From NCBI GenBank assembly GCA_029942265.1, contig JAOZTO010000055.1, positions 1 to 10,494 of the forward strand: a stretch of DNA of 10,494 nt. Reading direction: 5' to 3'. Of this stretch, positions 10,444 through 10,494 are shown piece after piece. The notes below the pieces were generated by a model, which was given only the letters and a program-made list of their open reading frames with translations, was not told where the DNA came from and did not search any database. The position numbers and the translations under genes are program-made. The stretch's first letter is position 1. The number at the start of each line of letters is the position of its first letter. This DNA is from Desulfocapsa sp. (lineage in GTDB: Bacteria; Desulfobacterota; Desulfobulbia; Desulfobulbales; Desulfocapsaceae).

Positions 10444-10494
10444 CTATGGATGCGAAGCACTATGTGCAATTTTTAACGCCTGATGTAGATTCAT
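10444..10494 (-). other. Unassigned reading frame at the window edge, upstream of accC
   Basis: A frame open at the window edge reads MNLHQALKIAHSASHP and stops at TAG (10446-10444), 18 nt before the accC TTG and in the same frame. It may be the last 16 codons of an upstream gene cut by the window edge, or a short leader peptide starting at the edge ATG. The sequence is too short to identify. Confidence 0.3.

Overview
The window is an AT-rich bacterial chromosome segment. The mix of genes points to a sulfate-reducer-type deltaproteobacterium (Desulfobacterota, perhaps Desulfobacterales): a single-chain AccA-AccD carboxyltransferase, a receiver/PEP-synthase-N-domain protein, an E. coli-type GdhA, and a member of the trimethylamine methyltransferase (MttB) superfamily. 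This placement rests on recognising protein families by eye, not on a database search.

Layout, left to right. Positions 1-389 hold no convincing gene. They contain a long imperfect hairpin built from TCAGTNN heptads and a likely sigma-70 promoter for the next gene. Positions 390-1775 (+) encode a non-pyrrolysine MttB-superfamily methyltransferase. Positions 1776-2060 separate convergent genes and hold a stem-loop with a T-run on the minus strand and a possible small inverted-repeat element flanked by 9-bp direct repeats. Everything after that is on the minus strand, in the transcription order accC (10425-9022), accA-accD fusion (9003-6733), tRNA-Lys(CUU) (6609-6534), a 1012-residue receiver/ATP-grasp protein (6448-3410), and gdhA (3410-2061). 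The last 51 bases hold an unassigned reading frame just upstream of accC.

How the genes work together. accC and the accA-accD fusion lie 18 bp apart and look like one operon for two of the three activities of acetyl-CoA carboxylase; the biotin carrier protein is not in the window. The tRNA gene has its own good promoter and a weak terminator. The receiver/ATP-grasp gene and gdhA share a TAATG stop/start junction and so are probably translationally coupled. No clear promoter is visible between the tRNA and this pair, so read-through from the tRNA promoter is possible.

The most unusual item is the receiver/ATP-grasp protein. It has the PEP/pyruvate-synthase nucleotide-binding domain but no visible phosphohistidine domain and no PEP-binding barrel. 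It adds a degenerate and an apparently intact receiver domain at the N-terminus and an unassigned conserved-looking C-terminal domain, and it is coupled to glutamate dehydrogenase. Its acceptor substrate cannot be told from the sequence.
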